Positions 8,670 to 16,728 of a DNA stretch of 64,000 nt are shown in pieces. Under the pieces are notes generated by a model. The model saw only the letters and a program-made list of their open reading frames with translations. It was not told the origin of the DNA and searched no databases. The position numbers were made by a program, and so were the translations under genes. The DNA comes from Streptomyces sp. NBC_00162 (GTDB lineage Bacteria; Actinomycetota; Actinomycetes; Streptomycetales; Streptomycetaceae), in assembly GCF_024611995.1 (NCBI RefSeq), contig NZ_CP102509.1:310001-374000 (forward strand). The letters run 5' to 3'. Position 1 is the first letter of the stretch, and each line of letters begins with the position of its first letter.

Positions 8670-9575
8670 ATGACGACTCTGACGAAGCTTCAGCCCGCCC
8701 CTGTCATCGATGAGACAGCCCGGCTGCTGACCGAGAACTACGTCTTCCCCGAGATAGCCGAGCAGCTCGCCGGCCTGCTTCAACGACGCCTCGCCGAGGG
8801 CGCCTACGACGTCGACGACGCCGAGGAGCTCGCCCGTCTGGTCACCGCGGACCTGCAGTCCGTCAACGGCGACCGACACCTGAGACTGAAGCACCACGCC
8901 GACCCGGTGTCCCCGAAGCAGGGGGCGGCCACCCTGGACGCCATGCGCCGGGACTTCGACACCTCGCTGGGCGGTGCGCCCCGGATGCACTTGCTCGACG
9001 GAGGGGTCGCCGTGCTGGAGCTGGCACCAATGCTGTTTCCGCTGGAGTGGGCCGCCGAACCGCTGGGCGCCGCGCTCACCCTGGCCTCCCGCGCCCAGGC
9101 ACTGATCGTGGACCTTCGCGCCAACCGGGGCGGCGACCCGGACACGGTCGCCTTCGTCTGCAGCTACCTCCTGGACAAGCGCACCCACCTCAACACCATG
9201 CACTGGCGCAGCGGCGAGCGCAGCGAGCAGTCCTGGAGCCTGCCGCACGTTCCCGGCGCGCGCTTCGGCGGCATCAAGCCGTTGTACGTGCTCTCCAGCG
9301 ACACCACCTTCTCTGCCGCTGAAGAGCTGGCGTACAACCTCCAGCAACTCGGCCGCGCCGTGATCGTCGGCGAGCCCACCCGCGGCGGCGCACACCCGTG
9401 CAAGGGCTGGACGGTGCACCCGCACCTGGAAGCCACCGTCCCCGTCGGCCGCGCCATCAACCCCGTCTCCAGCACGAACTGGGAGGGCACCGGTGTGCAG
9501 CCGGACATCCCTTGCGCTGCTGCTGACTCCCTCGACCGCGCTCACGCGCTGGCCGTCGCCCGACTGGCAGGCTGA
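8670..9575 (+). CDS. S41-family serine peptidase (IRBP/C-terminal-processing type)
   Basis: A 301-aa protein with no signal peptide or PDZ domain. The N-terminal helical bundle (residues 10-75) is followed by the S41 core: LIVDLRANRGGDPDTV (146-160), LYVLSSDTTFSAAEELAYNL with probable nucleophile Ser215, and VIVGEPTRGGAHP (231-243). The architecture matches the short actinobacterial peptidases related to retinol-binding-protein repeats. It is probably cytoplasmic, with unknown substrate. It is regulated with the divergent ArsR gene. Confidence 0.85.
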   Translation: MTTLTKLQPAPVIDETARLLTENYVFPEIAEQLAGLLQRRLAEGAYDVDDAEELARLVTADLQSVNGDRHLRLKHHADPVSPKQGAATLDAMRRDFDTSLGGAPRMHLLDGGVAVLELAPMLFPLEWAAEPLGAALTLASRAQALIVDLRANRGGDPDTVAFVCSYLLDKRTHLNTMHWRSGERSEQSWSLPHVPGARFGGIKPLYVLSSDTTFSAAEELAYNLQQLGRAVIVGEPTRGGAHPCKGWTVHPHLEATVPVGRAINPVSSTNWEGTGVQPDIPCAAADSLDRAHALAVARLAG

Positions 9576-10512
9576 CCCAGTCCAGGTCATCGACAGCACT
9601 GAACGCAGCGCCTCCCCCTATCCACGTCGGCGGCTGACTTCGGCGGCGGAGGCCCCGGTCTCCGCCATCCCCCGCGTGCTCACCCCAAACGACTAGGTTC
9701 ACTGTCATAAAAGCCGAAAGGGCCGGGTTCGCTGCCAAACGCCTAGATTGGCTTGCACCGACCCGGAACGCAGCAGGTCCGGATGTCGACGACCAGTGAA
9801 ACTACACAGCACCCAACGCCTCTTCGACGCCCAACAGCAAGGCGTCGGCGATCCGGAACTCCGGGCGCCGCCGAAGGTCTCCAGGACATCTACTTCAGAG
9901 ACGGCGGCACCCGGCCACCTCGAAGTCGAATTCACCGACATCGACTACATCGACGTGTCGTTCTAGGCGGTCACGTCCACACCGCCGCCGTCGTCGTTTC
10001 CTGTCCCGGGGCTGGTCAGCTGGCCGGCGAGAAGGCGAGGTTCGCGTTCGGGCAGGCGGCCGCGTACCGGAGCAGCGCCTCCCGCTCGGTCTGGTCACAG
10101 ACACAGGCGGCACCCGAAGTGCCAGGGGAGGAACCAGACCTTCCCGTGCGACCTGCCGGGCGAGGATGTCGCCGTCGATGTACGGATCTCCGGGGTCTTC
10201 CGTGAACGCTGTCAGGTTCCGTTCCGCCGTTGCGGGTGCGACACGGAGGTCCTCCATGCCCGTCCCTCACTACCGGCCTGGCGGCCGCCCAGCCCACCTG
10301 CCTCGGCCTGCCAGCCACCATCACCGGTCCGGCACGATCACCAGCAACGACGTCAAGGAGCAGCGCTCATCCCCGACGCGCCTTCCGGCAAAAGCAGGTA
10401 GCGGTGCTGCGGCAACTGTTCGGCCTGCCGTGGCTGTGCCACACCGCGTACGGGACCGACCACTGGGCGGCGCGGCGGCTGAACTTGGAGCGGGAGCTCG
10501 CGGAGCTGACAT
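9576..10512. other. Intergenic region with possible broken small genes
   Basis: No recognised gene. Two hints of decayed coding sequence exist. On the plus strand, codons ending at 9966 read GHLEVEFTDIDYIDVSF with strong third-position GC. On the minus strand, 10257-10120 reads MEDLRVAPATAERNLTAFTE and onward, and after a one-base shift 10130-10016 reads CVCDQTEREALLRYAAACPN and a short tail. The latter could be one small protein with a frameshift. Neither has a family I can name. Confidence 0.35.
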
Positions 10513-10546
10513 GCCTGAACCGCGGCATGTGTGCCGCGGTTCAGGC
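10513..10546. terminator. Perfect 15-bp hairpin terminator
   Basis: GCCTGAACCGCGGCA, loop TGTG, exact complement. It lies just beyond the 3' end of the minus-strand tyrosinase/VWA gene (stop at 10570) and can serve it. Confidence 0.75.
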
Positions 10547-10569
10547 TGTCTGCTACCGTCTCGCGGTCT

Positions 10570-13231
10570 TCAGTCGTTGCCGTCGACGTCGGTCCCCACC
10601 ACAGGGGCGGGCGGATGGTCCCCACCCACCAGTACGGCGACGCCGAGCCGTTGCTGCCTCGCGAACCGCGTCCGGCCGAAGGTATGCCCGCGGGCCGTGA
10701 TCCGGGCTTGCCAGACGCCTGCCATGGTGGCCGTGAGATCACCCCTGAAGGCGCCCGGCACCTCCTCGTCGAGCGGCACGGTCACGACGACACCGTCGGG
10801 GCGCCGTACCTCCGCCTCCACGTCGGCACGGCCTTCGACCGGTCGCCCGAACTCGGCCAGAACGGCGTCGAACCGGATGGTGGCGCCCGGTTCCATGCTC
10901 GGCTGGGTGACCCGCGAGTTGAGGCGCAGATTGCTCCACGCGGTGACGACGATGCTGTAGCGCGGGCCGTGAGCGGTCAACCGGTCCAGTTCGGCGCCGC
11001 GCGCCGGATCTCCTTCCGCCGCAGTCCTGAGTTTGGCGGTCTCCTCGCGGAGGACTCGCTCATCGGCCTTGAGACCCACCTGCCACGTCCCGCTGTGAGC
11101 GCCGACCCCGGCGGGGAACGGCAGCCGGAAGCGACAGAAGATCATGTTCGTGGTGCGTCTGACGGTGGCGCCGAGGGCGGTGAGTTCGGACTCCGTGAGG
11201 ACCCGCCCCGCCGGTGTCTCCAGCTCGAGCGAGACCGATGGCACGTCCAGCGACAGAATGACGGTCGCCTCGATGTCCGTCTCGTTGAGCTGGAAGGGGA
11301 CCCGGACCTCCTCCTCCGGGGTGACGACCCCGGAAGCCTCGGCCACCACGTCTTCGTCGGCGGCCGAGGCGAGGACGTGTTGGATGTAGGTGGACAGCCG
11401 GAAGAACCCTTCGGCGTCGGTACCTGGGGTATCGGTGAGCAGCAGCCGGCCACCGGTCCCGTTCGCCAGCCTGGTGAGCGCAGGGGCGCTGACCAGGTTC
11501 GCGGCCCCCGCGACGACGGCGAAGGTCCGCGTGGTGATCGTCCCGCCGACCTCGTCCAGGAACTTCGGCTGGTTCTCCAGCCCGTCGGTTACCACGACCA
11601 GCGCACGGCTCGTGAAGGCGCGGCCGTTCGCGTTCATGGTCTGCTGGGCGGCCACCAGCCCGTCCCCGAGGGAGGTGTCCCCGCCAGGCTCCACGGCGTT
11701 GACCGCCGCCAGGACGTCGGCGCGCTGACTCAGGGCGGGTGCGAATGGCGACAGTTTCACCTCGGGGTGCGCTTCTTGGTCGAAGGTCACCACCCCGGCC
11801 CCGCTGTCGTCCCGGATGAGCTCGGCGCCTCGCGTGACCGCCTCGCGCACCATCTGCATGTGGCTGAGGCCGTTGCTCGTGGGCTGGGCCATGCTGAGGG
11901 ACTTGTCCAGGGCGAACACCACTCCGGTGGTCTCCCGTTGGACGGTGTTGCCTGTGAGGATGAAGTCGAAGACTTCCCCGTCTCCACGCAGCGGATCTTC
12001 ACCGCGCCGGCGGTCGCAGCCCCTGGCGTCGCCGCACCGGTGAAGGCGAGCCAGACTCGTACCAGGTCGAAGGGGGCGTTGTCCGCGACCGGCGTGTGCG
12101 TCACCCTCCCCCACGGGAGCTGAGCCCGTACGGCGCGGCCGGTCCGCTGCCCGACACGACCTCCAGGTGGACGGGCGCGCCGGCCCGGATCCGGAAGACC
12201 GCCGGCCGCCAGACGGTTTCCAGGGTCGGCACGTCCTGGAAGTGCACCGTCGGGGAGACCTGCTCGACCAGCGGCGGGTCGGTGTCGTAGATGAAGCCGA
12301 GGGTGCGCCGGTAGTCGAGGGACCGCGCGGGGGTTGCGTCGGTCGTGACGAGGTGCCCCATCGTGTCGCCGAGGTTGTGCCCGATGGGGCCACCGCTCGC
12401 CGGAAGGTAGGGGGCCGTGGGGTGAGTGTGCTGCCAGCGGGCCCACAGGCGGTCGGCATTGCAGTGGTGCAGGAAGAAGACGGGGTCGTTGGGCGAGGTT
12501 CCGGGACCCATGTCCCCACCGACCCAGATGTGCACGCGGTTGTGCATCTGGGAGCCGAGTTCGGCGGCGGGTACGCCTTCCGGGGGGACGATCCGTTCCC
12601 AGCCTTCCAGACGGTTCCGGAAGCTGCCCTGGCTGGCTGGCGACCAAGGGGCGGTGTCGTAGACGCCCCAGTTCACGAGCATGTTCTCCACCTGGGCCGC
12701 CGTCGGAAACAACGGCTTGTTCCGCGCCGCCGGGCCGCCCGTACTGCCCAACGCTCGGAGGATGCCCTGCCGGGGGACGAGCCCACCGGTCTCCAGATCC
12801 TCGATCAGAGCCATCCAGTGCTTGAACGGCCCCGTCGTCACCTCGCCGTTCGGGCCGTCGCCGTCGCCACCCACGTACACCGGGCCCGCGCTCGGGTCGG
12901 TGTTCCACAGAGCGGCCGCCGCGGGAGCGACCGCGTCCCCCGCCTCGTCCCAGTAGGGGAGAGTGACGTTCTTCTTCTTGGCCTGGAGCAGCAGCTCCAG
13001 TTCCCGACAGAAGTACCGGTGCCAAGGCAGGAACGCCGGCCCCCTGTGCGCGACATTGCGGACGCCCGGATTCACCGTCTCCCCCGACAGGGGAGTCGCC
13101 TCCATCATCGCGTGGTGGTGGCGCTCGATGAAGTCGTCGTAGCTGCCGTCGGCCTTGATCGCGTTGAGCGCGTCCTGGAAGTCGGCGAGTTCCTGCGGGG
13201 TCAGGTTGTAGATGTTCCTTCGGATGTTCAT
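10570..13231 (-). pseudogene. Tyrosinase-von Willebrand A fusion protein, broken by two single-base frameshifts
   Basis: Starts MNIRRNIYNL at 13231, translationally coupled to the upstream helper gene. The tyrosinase domain (residues 1-about 370) has the CuA histidines in FIERHHHAM, AHRGPAFLPWHRYFCRELE, and the CuB set MHNRVH (His230, His234) and FFLHHCNADRLW (His255/256). The frame stops at 12101, but a one-base deletion near 12112 leads into THTPVADNAPFDLVRVWLAF, and a second deletion in a G run near 11978 leads into GEVFDFILTGNTVQRET and a VWA domain with a full MIDAS (DKSLS, DTSLG, VVTDG) ending at 10570. Bridged, the product is about 886 aa. The indels may be real or sequencing errors. 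No signal peptide is seen. Confidence 0.75.
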
Positions 13232-13551
13232 CGGGCGCCGCCCCCTCCGGAGTGGTTGTGATCGCCGTGGCCCCCGCCGTGATCGTGACCGCCGCCCCCA
13301 TGGTCGTGACCGCCGTGATCGTGACCGCCACCGCCGTGGCCCGCGCACGTGCGGGCCCCGCCGCGCAGCACCCACGTCTTCCCCTGTGTCTCCAGGAGCG
13401 AGTCCACGAGGTCGTCGATGGTGCGGAACCCGGTGAACATGTTGGCGAGCTGGCTGTGGTACTCACCGTCGAGGAAGATGACGTCGACGGGCAGGCCGTC
13501 CAACCGGAGGTCGACGCCACCGCTCGCTGCCTCCCCGATCTGGACGTCCAC
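13228..13551 (-). CDS. MelC1-like tyrosinase helper with histidine-rich tail
   Basis: A 107-aa protein whose middle part (residues 15-58: LRLDGLPVDVIFLDGEYHSQ then LANMFTGFRTIDDLVDSLLE) resembles the core of the tyrosinase cofactor MelC1, in which a VDG...ADG.Y.S...F.T pattern recurs. Residues 70-104 are a Gly/His tail of repeated GGHDHGG units suited to binding copper. Its stop overlaps the tyrosinase ATG (ATGA), implying coupled translation. MelC1 delivers copper to apo-tyrosinase and secretes it; here no signal peptide is evident, so the pair may work in the cytoplasm. The homology call is by eye. Confidence 0.6.
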   Translation of the reverse strand: MDVQIGEAASGGVDLRLDGLPVDVIFLDGEYHSQLANMFTGFRTIDDLVDSLLETQGKTWVLRGGARTCAGHGGGGHDHGGHDHGGGGHDHGGGHGDHNHSGGGGAR

Positions 13552-13661
13552 CCCCGGCTCTTGTAGCGGCGGCTTTCCAGCCGCCCTGCATCACTGTTCG
13601 AGGGCACGGGGGACTCTCCTTTGCCGGCCGTACGGCCGTTGACGGGGACACGCTCCGCAAC

Positions 13662-13688
13662 TGTCACCATGTGTGACCATTGGTGACA
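13662..13688. promoter_or_regulatory. Inverted repeat upstream of the tyrosinase operon
   Basis: TGTCACCA, 11-bp spacer, TGGTGACA. The spacer contains a third related half-site, GTGACCA. It lies about 110 bp upstream of the start at 13551 and is a candidate operator for the helper/tyrosinase operon. Confidence 0.4.
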
Positions 13689-13794
13689 CATTGTTATGGC
13701 GCACCGTCGGGCGTACAGGGATTCACCCGAGCGCGCGGTGGAGGGTGTTCCAGTCGGCACGATCGGCAGAGCGGGACCGCCGACGCCCACCAGT

Positions 13795-14117
13795 TCGGCA
13801 TGCTGCTCACCGGCAACGCCCGCGTCGACGCTCCAGCCGGTCATGCTCGCGCGGCACGCGAGCCGCGGGCCAGGCGTCTCGAGTTCGCCATGGCGCCAGC
13901 CCTGAACGCCCGGATGTTCGGCGTCGCGGCCGCCGCTCCCACCCTGGGGGCGGCCACGACCCCGACCGCCGCGTTCAACATCGTCAACACTTGCGGCCCC
14001 AGGCTGGGCGGCGTCGTCAGCAACGCGGGCCTGGGCTGCGCGGCGACGGCCGGGACCGGCGCCGCCATGGCCATGGCCACCCTCTCGCTCCGCCTCCACC
14101 AGCACGTGAGCGCATAG
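13795..14117 (+). pseudogene. C-terminal fragment of an MFS (DHA1) transporter
   Basis: The last about 70 codons show the two final helices of a 12-helix MFS exporter of the CmlR/Cmx type: PTLGAATTPTAAFNIVNTCG, then PRLGGVVSNAGLGCAATAG. The usual reading is AAFNxGNALGxWLGGxVIDAGLGY. Everything before about residue 40 of the frame is unrelated, so only the 3' end of the gene survives. Confidence 0.6.
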
Positions 14118-14496
14118 TCGAAGACGCCGACCCCGGACCGCAGCCCCGCCTGGACGAAGTAGCCAGGGCTCGGCTGGGGTCCAGGCGCGCCCGGAGGCTC
14201 AAGCCCCAGGCGCTCCAGGCTCGCGCGCAGCCCAGGTCAGCGCCGCCACGTCCCGGCCGTCCCCCGCGGGACGCCGAGCAGAGCGGCCTGCGCGGTCACC
14301 GCATTAGATCAACCCCACCCAGCTCCGCCAGCAGCAGGACGCTCGCAGAAGGAGCCGCGGCGATCGTCAGCGATAGAGACCGTTTGGGTATCGGCGCTGT
14401 CTGCGCACGCGGCCTCTTTGCGTAATCTCGTCGCCAGAAGGGCACGGACGGCTATTCCGCCACCGCTCCGCCGGTCGCCATGCAAAGGGGTGCTGG
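14118..14496. other. Intergenic stretch, promoter region of the aminotransferase gene
   Basis: No gene supported. The ribosome site AAAGGGG of the next gene is at its right end. The remainder has open frames only by composition. Confidence 0.4.
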
Positions 14497-15320
14497 ATGT
14501 CGATGACGAGTCGGCGCGGTCTGCTGGCAAGGTCTGTGGGAGCGGTGGCGGTCACCCTCGTGCCCAGCTCCGGCGCGGCAGGGATGAACACACCGCGGGA
14601 GCGGCCGGTCACCACGATCGACGGGCGCGTGGACTGGGACGCCTTGCGGGCGCAGTTTCGCCTGGAGCCCGGATGGGTGAACCTTGCGCTGTTCTATCTG
14701 GCCTCGCATCCGCAGGTGGTCCGGGATGCGGTGGACCATCTGACAGCACAGGTCGACGCCAACCCTCTGTCGGTGCCCACGGGGCTGGCGCTGCCCGATG
14801 GCCCTACCGGATGGCCCCGGGTACGCCAGGCGCTCGCGGCCTATCTGGGAGGCCGGGCGGAGGACATTGCGATGACGGCGAGCACGGGCATCGGGCTGGG
14901 CGTCTTCTACAACGGCGTCGTTACCCGTCCGGGACAGGAGCTCCTGTTGACCGAGCACGACCACAACGCCCATCGCACCGCCGCCCGACTGGCCGCCGAC
15001 AAGCACGGCAACACGCTGCGACTGGGCTCCTGGTTCGCCGATCCGGCCACCGCGACGGCGGACGGCATCGCAGCGGCAGTCGGCGAGGCGATTCGCCCGA
15101 ACACCAGAGTCGTGGGGATCACCTGGGTGCAATCGAGCACGGGGCTTCGGATGCCGGTGCGTGCGGTGGCCGAGGTGGTGCGCCGAGCCAATGAAGGCCG
15201 CAGCCCTGCCGACCGCTGCCTGCTGGTCGTCGACGGTGTGCACGGGCTGGCGGCGATCGACGAGGATGCAGCCAGCCTGGGCGCGGACGTGGTGATCGCC
15301 GGAACGCACAAATGGCTGTT
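14497..15320 (+). pseudogene. Class V aminotransferase-fold PLP enzyme, 3'-truncated
   Basis: Starts with a twin-arginine-like leader (TSRRGLLARSVGAVAVTLVP) and runs through the fold-type I PLP domain: WVNLALFYLASHPQVV, MTASTGIGLGVFYNGVV, LLTEHDHNAH, VVGITWVQSSTGLRMPV, LLVVDGVHG and the PLP lysine in VVIAGTHKWLFE. After about 15320 the frame turns into unrelated sequence and ends at 15474, so the C-terminal domain is missing. The complete family is exported or lipid-anchored in Streptomyces and about 420 aa long. Confidence 0.8.
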
Positions 15321-15593
15321 CGAAAGTAGCTGCGGAGCCGCTCGCTCAACACACCTGCGAGCCACCGCCGCCCAGCCCTCGCTCACTACCTGTCATGAAC
15401 GGCTCAGACACAGGTGCCAAGTGCTGCCGCGCCAGGCGCCGATCGAGTCGAGGCTCACCCATTGCCGGCTCTGATGTGCAACTTCAGGACCGGCATTGTC
15501 TTCCGTCTGTGAGGCGGCCCACGCAACTGTTACGCTCTGCGGTGTTCCAACGGATCATGGGACGATGCAGGCTGCCGTGTAGTAAGGGGCTTC

Positions 15594-16310
15594 ATGGCGT
15601 CGATATTTGATTTCACGGGAAGCAGCATCCGCGTTCAGGACTCCGCCGGATTCCACGCGTGGCTCGAGCAGGGGCTGGCCCACGGACAGGTCCGGATCCA
15701 CGGCCCAATGGATCACATCACCGGCCCGTCGATCGCCGTGAAGTACGAGGACACGATCGTGTACTCACGGATCATGAGCGGCAAATACAACGCCAAGTCC
15801 GGGCGGCTCCGCGGCGGTACTGCGACTGCACTCCAGATCTGGCAGCCGGGATGGCTCACCGCATGTCCGGAGTACCTCACACCGGTGCCACTGGGCAAGG
15901 ATCTCGCAGGCCGCCTGGGCGGCCATTTCTTCAACGCCGGGACGATCGTCAGCACTGACCTCGGCCGCGCACGACCTTGGTGGCCCGGGCCACAGAGCAC
16001 CGACGATGCGTTTCGCCAGGTCTACCCAGGGGTGGAGACCACCGCACAACAGCTGGCCGTGCTTCTGGCGTACGCGGTCGCACCGCTTTCCTTCAGAGCA
16101 AAGCAGAAGATGTACAGCGCTATGGCGAGCATCCGGACCGTCTTCGAGTACAACGACCGTGACACCGCAATGCGCCTTTCAGGCACCGAGGCGCCGCTGC
16201 AGACTCGCAGCGACGCCTTGGCGTTGTGTGCACGGCACCTGCCCGATCGCACAGTGCCAGATTGCGGCCTGGACTATTTCGCCGACTTGGCGACGCGCTA
16301 CAGGGCCTGA
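15594..16310 (+). CDS. Hypothetical protein, 238 aa
   Basis: Starts MASIFDFTGS with an AAGGGG ribosome site. No signal peptide or membrane segment. The sequence is evenly coding along its length, with aromatic-rich stretches (LQIWQPGWLTACPEYLTPVP, RPWWPGPQSTDDAFRQVYPG) and a helical C-terminus. I do not recognise the family. It lies in the same orientation as the large P-loop NTPase gene 0.4 kb downstream. Confidence 0.65.
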   Translation: MASIFDFTGSSIRVQDSAGFHAWLEQGLAHGQVRIHGPMDHITGPSIAVKYEDTIVYSRIMSGKYNAKSGRLRGGTATALQIWQPGWLTACPEYLTPVPLGKDLAGRLGGHFFNAGTIVSTDLGRARPWWPGPQSTDDAFRQVYPGVETTAQQLAVLLAYAVAPLSFRAKQKMYSAMASIRTVFEYNDRDTAMRLSGTEAPLQTRSDALALCARHLPDRTVPDCGLDYFADLATRYRA

Positions 16311-16344
16311 CGTGGCGGCCCTGGATGGCCGCGCCAGGGTGCGG

Positions 16345-16566
16345 TCAGCGGGCGGTCCTGTGGCGTGCCTTGGTCGCGGTGCGTCGCGCCTTGGCCGCCT
16401 TGCGGCGTCGGCACAGCCGACCCCAGCCCTGGAACACGTCGAAGCACGCACGCACCAGCGCGTCCAACGCCTGCACTGTACGGCGGGCGGCGATCAACGC
16501 CACTGCCGCGGACGACAGGATCGCGGTCCCGATGTAGATGGCCTCGATCACGGTGGGAACCTTCAC
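16345..16566 (-). CDS. Small basic membrane protein
   Basis: 73 aa from a GTG start with GGAGGA six bases upstream. One N-terminal hydrophobic helix (IYIGTAILSSAAVALIAA), an amphipathic stretch, and a strongly basic tail (LCRRRKAAKARRTATKARHR). Likely a single-pass inner-membrane protein with the tail in the cytoplasm. It sits opposite in strand between the hypothetical gene and the NTPase gene. Function unknown. Confidence 0.6.
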   Translation of the reverse strand: MKVPTVIEAIYIGTAILSSAAVALIAARRTVQALDALVRACFDVFQGWGRLCRRRKAAKARRTATKARHRTAR

Positions 16567-16728
16567 TGGTGTCCTCCGGTTCTTCTCACGGGTGCTGTGG
16601 CATGAGCGAACCGCAGGGCGCCGTTGGGCGGATCGTCTTGACGGCTCTTCTTGGTGCACCCCCTTCGACCTGCTCTTTTGCCCCGCCGTATGGGCTATTC
16701 CGGCAGTGCCTTTGACGAGGGGATGACG

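Noticed and set aside
12167..13261. Plus-strand 364-codon open frame across the tyrosinase gene
   Set aside because: Shadow of the minus-strand gene: no family motif and composition typical of an antisense GC-rich frame, while the minus strand carries all copper-site motifs.
14418..15194. Second long plus-strand frame over the aminotransferase gene
   Set aside because: Out of frame with the PLP-lysine gene and lacking any motif; the aminotransferase frame has a ribosome site and a recognisable fold.
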